In this document: one piece after another, positions 1-8,275 of the stretch
How positions within the stretch are numbered: the stretch's first letter is position 1
Layout of the letters: each line of letters begins with the position of its first letter
From: Candidatus Azophilus lithoversatilis
Lineage (GTDB): Bacteria > Pseudomonadota > Gammaproteobacteria > Pseudomonadales > Azotimanducaceae
Reading direction: 5' to 3'
Length of the DNA stretch: 64,000 nt
NCBI GenBank assembly: GCA_028278675.1
Contig: JAQAJJ010000005.1
Span: 62,001 to 126,000, forward strand
Notes under the pieces: model-generated
The model's input: the letters and a program-made list of their open reading frames with translations, nothing else
The model's database searches: none
What the model was told of the DNA's origin: nothing
Program-made: the position numbers and the translations under genes

Positions 1-1000
1 ACCCGCCTGCCGCGAAGCCTGTGGCCAAGGTGACAGGCAGCATCCACCAAAAGTCCCCTTCGCCGAGCAGCATGTAGAACGGATGGGCGGCGGCGATGAT
101 GATGAAGCTGGCCACATAGGCCCGGTGCTTGCCAATGTGCCTCGAAGCCCAAACCCAGAACGGGACCGCCGCAAAGTTCATGCCGTAGAAGAACGTCAGC
201 ATGAAGATGGCCATTTCCTCGGCGCGCAGCACGAAGGCAATGAAGAAGACGTACAGCGGGGTGGTGATCGCCAGCGCCGTCTGCCCGATCATGAAGGTCA
301 GCACCAGCCGTTTGAATGGGCCGTTGGCCAGCATGACCTTCAAGCCCTGCCAAACGGGTAGGGTCGATGGCTGCGGCACTTGGCTGTCCGGCACCCGCGT
401 CACCGTCAGGAAGATGCAGAGCGGCATCAGGACCAGCATGGAAAGGCCCACGACGGAGAGCACCCCACGGCTGCCGCCGATGCCGAACAGCAGCAGCGCC
501 AGCGCCGGCGCCAACTGCGCCACCAAGCTGCCGACCACACCCGCCATCGACCGCCAGCCGGTGATGCGGGAACGTTCGTTGTAGTCGGGCGAAAGCTCCG
601 CCGCCCAAGCGTAGTAGGGAATCAGCAGCATGGTGGTGCCCACCGACACCACCGCCATCCAAGTCAGCATGTGCAGGGTGCCGGCACCTTCCGGCGGCAG
701 GTAGAGTTGATAGATGCCCAGCATCATGATGGGCGTGGCCAGCACCAGCCAAGGACGCCGCCGTCCCCAGCGGGTGTGGGTGCGGTCGCTGATGTAGCCC
801 ATCAGTGGATCGCTCACCATGTCGAACAGCCGCACGCCCAGAATGATGTTAGCCGCCAGGACCAAGGGCACGCCCATGTCGCTGGTGTAGAATTTGGGGA
901 TGAACACGAGGGCGGGAAAGATCGACATCATCAGCGGCGCGTCAGCCAAGCTGTAGTAGAACAGCGTCGAGCGCGTCAGTTTCCGCGAAGTGGTGTGCAA
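1..1000 (-). CDS. GPH-type MFS sugar:cation symporter (3' end outside window)
   Basis: Translated from the minus strand, this is the N-terminal two thirds or so of a polytopic membrane transporter of the glycoside-pentoside-hexuronide (MelB-like) branch of the MFS. It would import a glycoside or related organic solute with Na+ or H+. After the first helix it shows the family signature region with SDPLMGYISDRT followed by WGRRRPW, and then successive hydrophobic segments. No ATG lies near the N-terminus. The best start is TTG at 1000, nine bases after a GGAGG ribosome-binding site. The reading frame runs off the left edge of the window, so the C-terminus is not seen. Substrate cannot be predicted; the family call is firm, the start moderately so. 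Confidence 0.8.
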   Translation of the reverse strand, partial: MHTTSRKLTRSTLFYYSLADAPLMMSIFPALVFIPKFYTSDMGVPLVLAANIILGVRLFDMVSDPLMGYISDRTHTRWGRRRPWLVLATPIMMLGIYQLYLPPEGAGTLHMLTWMAVVSVGTTMLLIPYYAWAAELSPDYNERSRITGWRSMAGVVGSLVAQLAPALALLLFGIGGSRGVLSVVGLSMLVLMPLCIFLTVTRVPDSQVPQPSTLPVWQGLKVMLANGPFKRLVLTFMIGQTALAITTPLYVFFIAFVLRAEEMAIFMLTFFYGMNFAAVPFWVWASRHIGKHRAYVASFIIIAAAHPFYMLLGEGDFWWMLPVTLATGFAAGG

Positions 1001-1111
1001 GATGCGCCGCCTCCAGGGCAAGCTCGCTTGGATGGTAGTCGATGTGCGGAGCAAAAAGGAATCAGCGCTTCGCCCTTGGCCGTCGACATAAAAAGCACAA
1101 GGAACCAAAGC

Positions 1112-1669
1112 ATGACCTACGCCATCAATCCGCATCAAAGCTGGCTGACCTTGGAAGCGCAGGCTGAGCACGAGTCCAGCGCTCGGCGCAAGGCGTTGAT
1201 CATCGAGGTGCGCAATCACATGGAGCATGAAATCAAGGGCCGGTTGGACCCCTTGATGGACACCCTGACGGCGCATCCGATCTACCACTTCTGGGGCGGC
1301 GGTGAACCTTCGGTGATTGAGGGCCACGAAGCGGTGCGGGCTTTCTACGCCGGCATGTTCCAAACCGGCGGCGAGCAATTTGAGGTGGTGGTGGACAAGG
1401 TCGTCACCAGCGACGACCACGTCATCACGGAAGGCCAGGTCAAGCAGGTTTACAAGGGTGAGGCGTTGCTTGCCATGGATGTGGCGACGGTCGGGGACGT
1501 CGAGGTGCGCGGCGCTGACCTTTGGCTCGGTGGCGCTCAACTGGTGACGCTGTGGCCCGCCGATGCCGGCGGCAAGCTGATCGGCGAAGACATCTACTTT
1601 GGCACCAGTCCACTCGCTAACCTCAGGAAGATCGAACCCTGCGACTTGCCGCCCTACTTCAAGCTGTAG
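1112..1669 (+). CDS. SnoaL/NTF2-fold protein, function unknown
   Basis: A 185-residue soluble protein with the pattern of the SnoaL-like NTF2 fold: an N-terminal helical part (HMEHEIKGRLDPLMDTLTAHPIYHFWG) followed by a run of beta strands with the phrase GHEAVRAFYAGMF, typical of this fold. Such proteins are small isomerases, cyclases or hydratases, or ligand-binding partners of oxygenases. It ends only four bases before the end of the convergent P450 gene. An ATG start at 1112 follows AAGGAACC. A reading frame extending upstream exists but is antisense to the symporter and is ignored. It is one of four NTF2-like proteins in this window, the others lying next to oxygenase genes, so a role with the neighbouring P450 is possible but only inferred. 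Confidence 0.75.
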   Translation: MTYAINPHQSWLTLEAQAEHESSARRKALIIEVRNHMEHEIKGRLDPLMDTLTAHPIYHFWGGGEPSVIEGHEAVRAFYAGMFQTGGEQFEVVVDKVVTSDDHVITEGQVKQVYKGEALLAMDVATVGDVEVRGADLWLGGAQLVTLWPADAGGKLIGEDIYFGTSPLANLRKIEPCDLPPYFKL

Positions 1670-1673
1670 AACC

Positions 1674-2948
1674 CTAAACGCGGCCCAGCGATACGGGCAA
1701 ATGCCTGCGGCCCCAAAGAAAAAAGGGCGCGATCCGCTCACCCGCGTCGACTAGCCGCAAGTCCGGGCAGTGCCTAACCAGTGCCCGCAAGGCCGTGCTG
1801 GCTTCGAGCCGGGCCAACTGGGCGCCCAGGCAGAAATGCACCCCCAAGCCGAAGGCCAAGTGGCGCTGCGCCGGCCGGTCCAAGGAGAAAGTGTTCGGTG
1901 CCTCCCATACGCTTGGATCACGATTGGCGGCGGCGTAGTGCAGCATCACCTTGGCATTCTCCGGGATGCGGACGCCGTGCAGCTCCACAGCCCGAGTGGT
2001 GGACCGGTACAGGCCCAGAACCGGCGGGTCGAAGCGCAGGCTTTCCTCCAGCGCCCGGTGCACTAGATCTTCCGATCGCGGGACAAGGTTGTCGTAGGAG
2101 TCAACTTTTGCGCTCGGCAAGCGCCCACTCGTTGATCTGAGGCCTTGCCTGGTTAGGCCTGACTCCGCCACCAACCGCCGCCAAAGGTCCGGGCGTTCGA
2201 GCAGCCGCCAGACAACGTTGGTTATGAGGGAGGTCGTCGTCTCGTTGCCACCCACCAAAAGTTGATTGACGACGCTCAGGATTTCATCGTCCGCCAACCT
2301 CCTGCCGTCCTGCTCAGCCTGAACCAGGCCATCGATCAGGTCGCCCCGGCCCGGCGCCGCCCGGCGTTCGCGGATCTGAGCGAGGATGTAGTTGGCCAAT
2401 TCGGCCAGCTCCGACGCGTAAGCCGACGGGTCGGCTGCGCCCATCGCAGCCACCGAGGCATCCGACCAACGCTTGAAAAGATGCAGGTCACTGGACGGCA
2501 CCCCCAGCATTTCGGCGATGATGACGACCGGCAGCGGAAAGGCGAAGGCATCGTGCAGATCCCATTCCCCCACCGCGCACTCCTCGAGCAATTCCTCGGC
2601 CAACGCCTCAACCCGGCTGTGCATGGCCCCGATGGCACGGGGCGAGAAAGCCTGCTGCACCAAGCTGCGAAAAAAGGCGTGCTGGGGCGGATTGGAGAGC
2701 ATGCCGGCTGGCGGCGTGAAGCGCGGCCCCTGCCCAAATTCACTTGAGTAGGTGTCGATGTCGCGCAAGGCTCCTTGCACATCGGCATAGCGGGAAAGCG
2801 TGTAGAACGGCGGGTCGAAATCGCCAAAGTAGTGCACGGGACGTTCGGTCAGCAAGTGCCCGTAGGCCAAGCTTGGCCGGTCGAAAACCGGTGGCCTGAA
2901 CGGATTGTAGACGGTAACCGCCATCGTTTTCACATCAAGGGCACTCAT
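1674..2948 (-). CDS. Cytochrome P450 with an in-frame repeat-encoded insertion
   Basis: A soluble bacterial P450 monooxygenase of 424 residues from ATG 2948 (MSALDVKT; a second ATG lies eight codons later). It has the I-helix oxygen-activation motif GGNETT (near residue 234), the K-helix ExxR (EESLR, near 301) and the haem-thiolate loop FGLGVHFCLGAQ near the C-terminus, so all catalytic landmarks remain. Between LVAE and VHRALEESLR, where other P450s have a short J-K linker, about 33 extra residues appear (roughly 264-296). They correspond exactly to a dispersed palindromic element at 2061-2158 that occurs elsewhere in the window. The frame stays open through it. Substrate unknown; no redox partner is encoded nearby. 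Whether the enzyme is active with the insertion is uncertain. Confidence 0.88.
   Translation of the reverse strand: MSALDVKTMAVTVYNPFRPPVFDRPSLAYGHLLTERPVHYFGDFDPPFYTLSRYADVQGALRDIDTYSSEFGQGPRFTPPAGMLSNPPQHAFFRSLVQQAFSPRAIGAMHSRVEALAEELLEECAVGEWDLHDAFAFPLPVVIIAEMLGVPSSDLHLFKRWSDASVAAMGAADPSAYASELAELANYILAQIRERRAAPGRGDLIDGLVQAEQDGRRLADDEILSVVNQLLVGGNETTTSLITNVVWRLLERPDLWRRLVAESGLTRQGLRSTSGRLPSAKVDSYDNLVPRSEDLVHRALEESLRFDPPVLGLYRSTTRAVELHGVRIPENAKVMLHYAAANRDPSVWEAPNTFSLDRPAQRHLAFGLGVHFCLGAQLARLEASTALRALVRHCPDLRLVDAGERIAPFFLWGRRHLPVSLGRV
2061..2158 (-). repeat. Palindromic element copy A, inserted in frame in a P450
   Basis: A 98-bp copy of the dispersed element found also at 43264-43381 and 52380-52500. 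Read on the minus strand it begins GCCTAAC and ends CTAGTG. It encodes a peptide matching AKVDSYxNxxPRSxxLV, the same frame as in copy B. It lacks about 20 bp of the central GC-rich hairpin present in B. Conserved blocks shared with B are GCCTAAC, a GAGTCAACTTTTGCGC core and GATCGCGGG. Confidence 0.85.
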
Positions 2949-3048
2949 GCGGACTATAGCCCATCGATTCCACCGTCGCCTGATGGCCCAAAGCTGTAAA
3001 GCCCCTTTCCGCAACTCTATAGCATCCCCGTTTTTCGAAACGGAGGGA

Positions 3049-3096
3049 ACTGCTCTGAAAAAAGACTGTTCTGAAAAAAGACTGTTCTGAAAAAAG
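3049..3096 (+). repeat. Three tandem copies of a 16-bp repeat in a divergent promoter region
   Basis: Units at 3049-3064, 3065-3080 and 3081-3096 read ACTGYTCTGAAAAAAG, the last two identical. They lie in the gap between the divergently transcribed P450 and RidA-like genes. They could be regulator-binding iterons or slippage-generated sequence. The short A-rich tract in each unit is unusual in this GC-rich background. Confidence 0.9.
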
Positions 3097-3205
3097 ACAG
3101 GGAGACGTTTCCGAATTGCGTTGACGCACCGCGAAGTCCGTTGCCAACAGACCGCCAATGAACGTAGTCTATGCGACCCACAAGCGCCTGAATGGAGCGA
3201 CCCCG

Positions 3206-3682
3206 ATGGGGCGGATCGAAACACGGCTCGACGAGCTCGGCATCGTGCTGCCCAAGCCGATGGATTTGGGACCCCTGCCCTTCGAATTGGTGCGCATCCA
3301 CGGCGAGCGCGCCATTCTTTCCGGCCATCTGCCCCTGGATGCCGAAGGCGCCCTCGCCGAGCCGCTCGGCAAGGTGGGCGCCGAAGTCACCGCCGAGCAG
3401 GCCTATCAATCAGCGCGACTCGTGGGTTGCGCATTGCTGGCAAGCCTTCAGCAGGCGCTCGGCGAACTTGACCGGGTGGCCGGCTGGGTGCGGCTGTTCG
3501 GCATGGTCAACGTGGCACCCGGGTTCAACCGCCTGCCAGCGGTCATCAACGGCTGCTCGGAACTGATTCTTGAGATCTTCGGCCCTGAAGTGGGTGCTCA
3601 CGCCCGCTCGGCGGTTGGCTTGGCCGAATTGCCCTTTGGCGCCCCGGTGGAGTTGGAAGGCGAGGTGCTCATCCGCCCGTGA
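3206..3682 (+). CDS. RidA/YjgF-family protein (YER057c-like subgroup)
   Basis: A 158-residue member of the Rid superfamily, in the subgroup whose N-terminus reads like IETRLDELGIVLPKP, and with the strand pattern FELVRIHGERAILSGHLP typical of that subgroup. RidA proteins hydrolyse reactive enamine/imine intermediates; this subgroup is poorly characterised and often sits beside metabolic enzymes. I prefer ATG 3206 (MGRIETRL), which matches the family N-terminus, over an in-frame ATG at 3158. Its stop overlaps the GTG start of the dihydroorotase gene (GTGA, 3679-3682), so the two are probably translationally coupled. Confidence 0.85.
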   Translation: MGRIETRLDELGIVLPKPMDLGPLPFELVRIHGERAILSGHLPLDAEGALAEPLGKVGAEVTAEQAYQSARLVGCALLASLQQALGELDRVAGWVRLFGMVNVAPGFNRLPAVINGCSELILEIFGPEVGAHARSAVGLAELPFGAPVELEGEVLIRP

Positions 3683-5001
3683 GCAGGCAACGCATCGTCA
3701 ACGCCCGCATCGTCAACGAAGGCGCGATCGTCGAAGGCGACGTGCTGATCGAGAACGGGCGCATCGCCGCGGTCGGAACCGTGCCGGAGGGACGGGGCAG
3801 CGTCACGGACGCCCGAGGCGCTTGGCTGCTGCCCGGCATGATCGACGATCAAGTGCATTTCCGGGAGCCGGGATTCACCCACAAGGGTGACATCGCCAGC
3901 GAGTCGGCAGCGGCCGTGGCTGGGGGCATCACCAGCTACATGGAAATGCCAAACTGCAATCCGCTGACCATCGACCAAGCCCGCCTCAACGACAAGCGCC
4001 GACGCGCCGCCGGATGCTCGCACGCCAACTATGCCTTCTACCTCGGCGCGACCAACGACAATCTGGAGGACATCAAACGTGTGGATCCCGCCAGCGCCTG
4101 CGGCGTCAAGGTGTTCATGGGTGCCAGCACCGGCAACATGCTGGTGGACGATGCGGAGACCTTAGAGGGCATCTTCGCCTCGACGCCCTTGCTGATCGCC
4201 ACCCACTGCGAGGACACGCCCATCATTCAAGCCAATGAAGCCGCGGCCTTGGCCCGCTACGGCGAGGACATCCCCATCGCCGAGCATCCCCGCATCCGCT
4301 CCGAGGAAGCCTGCTACAAGTCATCCGAGCTGGCCGTGCAGCTGGCCAAGCGGCACGGCTCGAAGCTGCATGTGCTGCACCTGACCACGGCGCGGGAACT
4401 GGCGCACTTTTCAACCGGCGATCTCGCCGGCAAGCACATCACCGCCGAAGCCTGCGTCCATCACCTATTCTTTGACGACAGTTGGTACGCCGAGAAGGGC
4501 GCGGACATCAAGTGCAATCCGGCCATCAAGCGCCCCGAAGATCGGGAGGCGCTGTTGGCGGCGGTCAACGACGGGCGCATCGACGTGATCGCCACCGATC
4601 ACGCGCCGCACACCCGGGAGGAGAAGTCCCGACCGTACCTGCGGGCGCCCGCCGGCCTGCCACTGGCGCAACACGCCTTGCTGAGCCTGTTCGAACATCG
4701 TCGCCACGGCCTGCTCGATGCGCCCACCATCGCCCAAAAGACGGCCCACGCACCGGCGCGGCTTTTCGGCGTCCGGGAGCGGGGCTTCATTCGCGAGGGC
4801 TACCACGCCGATTTAGTGCTGGTCAGTGAAGGCCGCACCGACGGCGGCGCCAACCTATTCGCCAAGTGCGGTTGGAGCCCCTTCGCCGGCATCGAATTCG
4901 GCCACCGCATCGAGGCCACCTGGGTCAACGGCACGCAGCGATTCGCCGATGGCCAGTTGTTGGACGGTCCATTTGGCCAACCCCTTGAATTCAACCGTTG
5001 A
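3679..5001 (+). CDS. pyrC: Dihydroorotase (long, type I-like cyclic amidohydrolase)
   Basis: A 440-residue metal-dependent amidohydrolase that would interconvert carbamoyl-aspartate and dihydroorotate in pyrimidine synthesis. Visible landmarks are the metal-binding DDQVHFREPGFTHKGD (near residue 55), the candidate carbamylated lysine in CGVKVFMGAS (about 145), the metal histidines in THCED and LHVLHLTTARE, and the catalytic ATDHAPH near residue 310. The length and the HFREPG context fit the long type I / amidohydrolase-like class rather than the roughly 345-residue PyrC of E. coli. It starts at GTG 3679, overlapping ridA-like. A different cyclic amidohydrolase substrate (hydantoin, allantoin) cannot be excluded, but the residues fit dihydroorotase best. 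Confidence 0.85.
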   Translation: MSRQRIVNARIVNEGAIVEGDVLIENGRIAAVGTVPEGRGSVTDARGAWLLPGMIDDQVHFREPGFTHKGDIASESAAAVAGGITSYMEMPNCNPLTIDQARLNDKRRRAAGCSHANYAFYLGATNDNLEDIKRVDPASACGVKVFMGASTGNMLVDDAETLEGIFASTPLLIATHCEDTPIIQANEAAALARYGEDIPIAEHPRIRSEEACYKSSELAVQLAKRHGSKLHVLHLTTARELAHFSTGDLAGKHITAEACVHHLFFDDSWYAEKGADIKCNPAIKRPEDREALLAAVNDGRIDVIATDHAPHTREEKSRPYLRAPAGLPLAQHALLSLFEHRRHGLLDAPTIAQKTAHAPARLFGVRERGFIREGYHADLVLVSEGRTDGGANLFAKCGWSPFAGIEFGHRIEATWVNGTQRFADGQLLDGPFGQPLEFNR

Positions 5002-5023
5002 GGCAATCGCCGACCCAATCCCC

Positions 5024-5590
5024 GTGAAGAAGGCACTCGTCATCGTCGGTGCAGCCGTTGCTCTCGTCGCCATTGCGGCAGTAGTCTTTCGCGACGCCCT
5101 GCAGTTCACGTTGATGGCCACCATGATGCAACATGCGGAAAGCTTCGCCAACACCGAGCTGCCGCCCGCCCCCGACTACGCCGACCCCAGCCACTGGGCT
5201 GCGTTGCCGGAGCGCCAGGACCTTGCGGACGTAACGCCCAGCGAAGCCATTCGGGACAACCAAGCCGAAGCCGAAGTCGATGTCTTCTTCATACATTCCA
5301 ACACCTACAGCGCCAATCTGGGCGCGGTGAACTACGGCTTCAGCGAGGACGACGAACTGCCATCCGAGGTCATCGAACCAGGCGTTGCCGACGCTCAGTG
5401 CATCAACGGCGACCTGATCGTCAGCGAGGTGCGCTCCGAGCACTACCCCGCCTTCATGTCTGAAGAAGGCAACTACCACATAGACGACTTAAACCTGTTC
5501 CACATGAACCTGCGCACCAACGCCGAGGCACGAACCCAAGCCTTTCTTAGGGCGCAGGCTGCGGCCTTCGACCCCATCGATCAGGGCTAG
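5024..5590 (+). CDS. DUF3089 (alpha/beta-hydrolase-like) protein with apparent internal deletion
   Basis: From GTG 5024 this encodes 188 residues: an N-terminal membrane anchor (VKKALVIVGAAVALVAIAAVV), a segment DPSHWAALPERQDLADV then DVFFIHSNTYS that matches the start of DUF3089 proteins, and then ANLGAVNYGF with GNYHIDDLNLFHMNLRTNA, which matches their C-terminus. Full-length members are roughly 330-400 residues. Here the centre, which should hold the nucleophile serine and most of the hydrolase core, is missing while the frame stays open. The family knowledge is from memory and the deletion is inferred. The gene may be a decayed remnant that still expresses. It is followed one base later by the TTG of mltF. 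Confidence 0.65.
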   Translation: MKKALVIVGAAVALVAIAAVVFRDALQFTLMATMMQHAESFANTELPPAPDYADPSHWAALPERQDLADVTPSEAIRDNQAEAEVDVFFIHSNTYSANLGAVNYGFSEDDELPSEVIEPGVADAQCINGDLIVSEVRSEHYPAFMSEEGNYHIDDLNLFHMNLRTNAEARTQAFLRAQAAAFDPIDQG

Positions 5591-5591
5591 C

Positions 5592-7115
5592 TTGAGCGGA
5601 CTCACAAGCGCAGTGACGCGCCGTCTGCTGGTCGCCTCCGCCCGGTTGGCGACCGTCTCGGCGGCGCTGTGGCTTCTGACTGGCTGCGGGGAATCGGTCC
5701 GGGAGGAGCCGCCCGCGCCGTCCCCGAGCGCCAGCGACCAGCCCGGCCTTGAGCACCTTGCCTTGGTCGCCGAGCCGCATACCGACGATCTCGAGGGCAT
5801 GGCCGGGCGCCGCACCATCCGGGCGCTCGTGGTGCGCAGCAAAACCTTCTACTTCTTTGATGGCGCCGTTCAGCGCGGCCTATCCCACGACCGGCTCAAG
5901 GCTTTCGAAACCTACGTCAACGACCAGCGCGACACGGGCACGCTCAAGATCAACATGGTCTTCCTGCCCGTCGCCCGCGACCAACTCATTCCGGCGCTGT
6001 TAGCGGGCTACGGCGACCTCGCCGCAGCCAACCTGACCATCACCCCGGAGCGCGAAGCCGAAGTCGATTTCTCCATTCCGGTGCAGCGGAACGTGCAGGA
6101 GATACTGGTAACCGGCCCGGTCAGCGAACCGATCGCCTCCGTCGAGGAGCTGTCCGGCAAGACCCTGCACACCCGCCGTTCAAGCAGCTACCACGAGAGC
6201 TTAGTGGCACTCAACAAGCGCTTCGACGCAAGCGGCTTGCCACCGGTGGACATCGTCGCGGTGGATGAGCACATCGAGGACGAGGAACTGCTTGAGATGG
6301 TCAACGCCAGCCTGATCCCCCGCATCGTGATCGACTCCCACAAGGCCAGGTTTTGGGCGCAGATATTCGATTCGATAGAAGTGCATTCCGACATCGTGCT
6401 CCGCGACCACGCCGACATCGCCTGGGCGTTTCGTCCCGGAAACCCCGAGCTCAAGGCGATGGTCAATGACTTTCTCAAGGGCAACCGGGAAGGTTCGCTG
6501 ACTGGCAACCTGTTGCTGAGCCGCTATCTGAGGGAGACGCGCTACGTGGAAAACGCCCTGCACTCCTCGGAATTGCGCAAGTTCAATGAGACCGCGCACC
6601 TGTTTCAGGAGTACGGCGACCGCTACGCCTTCGATTGGTTGATGGTCATGTCCCAAGCCTATCAGGAGTCCCGCCTCGACCAGAGTGTGCGCAGCCACGC
6701 CGGGGCCATCGGCGTGATGCAGTTGCTGCCGAGCACCGCAGCGGACAAAAACGTCAACGTCGGCGACATCACCAAGCTGGAAAACAACATCCACGCCGGC
6801 AACAAGTACCTGCGCTTCATCCGCGACCGCTACTTCGAATCCGAACCCATGGACGACCTCAACAAGACCCTGTTCGCCTTCGCCTCCTACAACGCTGGCC
6901 CGGCCCGCGTCAGCCGGCTGCGCGCCGAAGCCGAGCGGCAGGGCCTCGACCCCAACACCTGGTTCGACAACGTTGAAGCGGTGGCGGCGCAACGCATCGG
7001 GCGCGAGACGGTGGACTACGTCAGCAACATCTACAAATACTGGATCGCCTATCGCCTAAGCCGGGAGCAGCTCGACCAGGCAGTCGAAGCGGGAAGTGCC
7101 GCGCGGGGTGATTGA
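5592..7115 (+). CDS. mltF: Membrane-bound lytic murein transglycosylase F
   Basis: A 507-residue lipoprotein with the two-part MltF architecture. A signal peptide with lipobox LLTGCG is followed by a periplasmic solute-binding-like domain (about 75-320; RTIRALVVRSKTFYFFDG, AAANLTITPEREAEVDFS). A C-terminal SLT transglycosylase domain follows (about 335-480), with the catalytic glutamate in SQAYQESRLDQ, then GAIGVMQLLPSTA and AFASYNAGPARV. It cleaves the glycan strand of peptidoglycan, forming 1,6-anhydromuramic products, at the outer-membrane inner face. The start is TTG 5592, immediately after the DUF3089 gene stop. All key residues are present and I expect it to be functional. Confidence 0.93.
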   Translation: MSGLTSAVTRRLLVASARLATVSAALWLLTGCGESVREEPPAPSPSASDQPGLEHLALVAEPHTDDLEGMAGRRTIRALVVRSKTFYFFDGAVQRGLSHDRLKAFETYVNDQRDTGTLKINMVFLPVARDQLIPALLAGYGDLAAANLTITPEREAEVDFSIPVQRNVQEILVTGPVSEPIASVEELSGKTLHTRRSSSYHESLVALNKRFDASGLPPVDIVAVDEHIEDEELLEMVNASLIPRIVIDSHKARFWAQIFDSIEVHSDIVLRDHADIAWAFRPGNPELKAMVNDFLKGNREGSLTGNLLLSRYLRETRYVENALHSSELRKFNETAHLFQEYGDRYAFDWLMVMSQAYQESRLDQSVRSHAGAIGVMQLLPSTAADKNVNVGDITKLENNIHAGNKYLRFIRDRYFESEPMDDLNKTLFAFASYNAGPARVSRLRAEAERQGLDPNTWFDNVEAVAAQRIGRETVDYVSNIYKYWIAYRLSREQLDQAVEAGSAARGD

Positions 7116-7211
7116 CGGTCCGGCAGCGCCAGTGCGCAGGACCGGCATTCAGTCCGCCACTGTTCGAGGGCGAGATGCCTTCGGTCCGGGCCCCGTTCGA
7201 GGCCATCACCC

Positions 7212-7235
7212 GGACCGAGGGTGTCCCGCCCTCGA
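7212..7235 (+). repeat. Short dispersed hairpin repeat, GGACCGAGGG family (copy 1)
   Basis: GGACCGAGGGTGTCCCGCCC plus CTCGA, nearly identical to 39804-39828 and partly to 46487-46506. AGGGYG and CGCCCT form a short stem around a TCC loop. It lies in the 166-base gap between mltF and the convergent nitronate monooxygenase gene, where I see no coding sequence. Confidence 0.7.
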
Positions 7236-7281
7236 TTGAATCCCCAAAAGACCGGCCGGGGAGGCTCTCGGTTGAGGCCGC

Positions 7282-8238
7282 CTAGGCCAAGTACTCCTTC
7301 GCCAGCCGCCCGATCTCCTGGAAGAACTGATCGCGCACCTCGGCGATGATCTCGGCTACCGGGCGAACGGCGTCAATGCGGCCGCAGACTTGGCCGCTTA
7401 GGGCAATGCTGGCTTCCATGTCGCCGCCGAAGTAGAGGTCCAAGGCAGTGCCGAACTCGGTCATGGCGTTGGTTTCGGTGTCGTACTCCAAGCGGCTGGT
7501 CTTATCGGTGCGCAGGGCGCGCAATGCGGGCGAAGCATGACGGTTGAGAAAGACGGTGTCGGTTTCCTTGGCTTGGATGACGGCGTTCTTCCAGTTCTCA
7601 TGGACCGGTGATTCCGCAGCCGACACCATGCGGGTGCCCATCTGCACTCCTTCGGCGCCCAGGGCGAAGGCCGCCGCCATGGAGCGGCCATCGACAAAGC
7701 CGCCCGCGGCGATGACGGGCACATCGACCTGGGAGCGGACCAAGGGCAACAGCACCATGCTCGCCACTTCCCGAGGGTTCTTGAAGCCGCCGCCCTCGCC
7801 GCCCTCCACTACTAGCCCATCGACGCCGCAGGCCACCGCCTTCTTGGCCGCGCCGAGGCTCGGCACCACATGAAAGACGGTCAGACCGGCGTTCTTCAGC
7901 TCCTCAGTGTAGCGCTCCGGATTGCCGGCCGAGGTGGTGACGAACTGCACACCCTGGTCGATGACGAACTGCACGATGTTCGGGTCGCGCACGAAGGCTT
8001 GCGCGATGTTGACCCCAAAGGGCTTGTCGGTGAGCTCGCGCATCTTCAGGATTTCGCCGCGCACGGCATCGAGTTCCCCCGAAGAGGTTTCGATGATTCC
8101 GAGCGCCCCCGCATTGGACACCGCCGACGCGAGCGTCGAGCGAGCGATCCAGCCCATGGGCGCTTGGACAATGGGGATCTCCACACCCAACATACGGGTA
8201 ACGCGATTTTCGAAGGTGGCGGAATGTGCGGGTTGCAT
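7282..8238 (-). CDS. Nitronate monooxygenase (2-nitropropane dioxygenase family)
   Basis: A 318-residue FMN-dependent TIM-barrel enzyme from ATG 8238. The family pattern is clear: LGVEIPIVQAPMGWIA at the N-terminus, SNAGALGIIE, GVQFVTTSAGNPE, GVDGLVVEGGEGGG (with the usual catalytic His region replaced by glutamate-rich EGGEGGGF), VIAAGGFVDGRSMAAAFALGAEGVQMGTR for phosphate binding. It would oxidise alkyl nitronates or act as a related enoyl/acyl flavin reductase; many paralogues have unknown substrates. It lies 37 bases downstream of the GST-like gene on the same strand and is likely co-transcribed with it. Confidence 0.87.
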   Translation of the reverse strand: MQPAHSATFENRVTRMLGVEIPIVQAPMGWIARSTLASAVSNAGALGIIETSSGELDAVRGEILKMRELTDKPFGVNIAQAFVRDPNIVQFVIDQGVQFVTTSAGNPERYTEELKNAGLTVFHVVPSLGAAKKAVACGVDGLVVEGGEGGGFKNPREVASMVLLPLVRSQVDVPVIAAGGFVDGRSMAAAFALGAEGVQMGTRMVSAAESPVHENWKNAVIQAKETDTVFLNRHASPALRALRTDKTSRLEYDTETNAMTEFGTALDLYFGGDMEASIALSGQVCGRIDAVRPVAEIIAEVRDQFFQEIGRLAKEYLA

Positions 8239-8275
8239 AGCCAGATGGCCTCCAAGCGAATAGATCGGGCACCGG

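Noticed and set aside
380-1111. Plus-strand extension of the first SnoaL-like protein
   Set aside because: It is antisense to the symporter and rich in His/Arg shadow sequence; the real start is ATG 1112.
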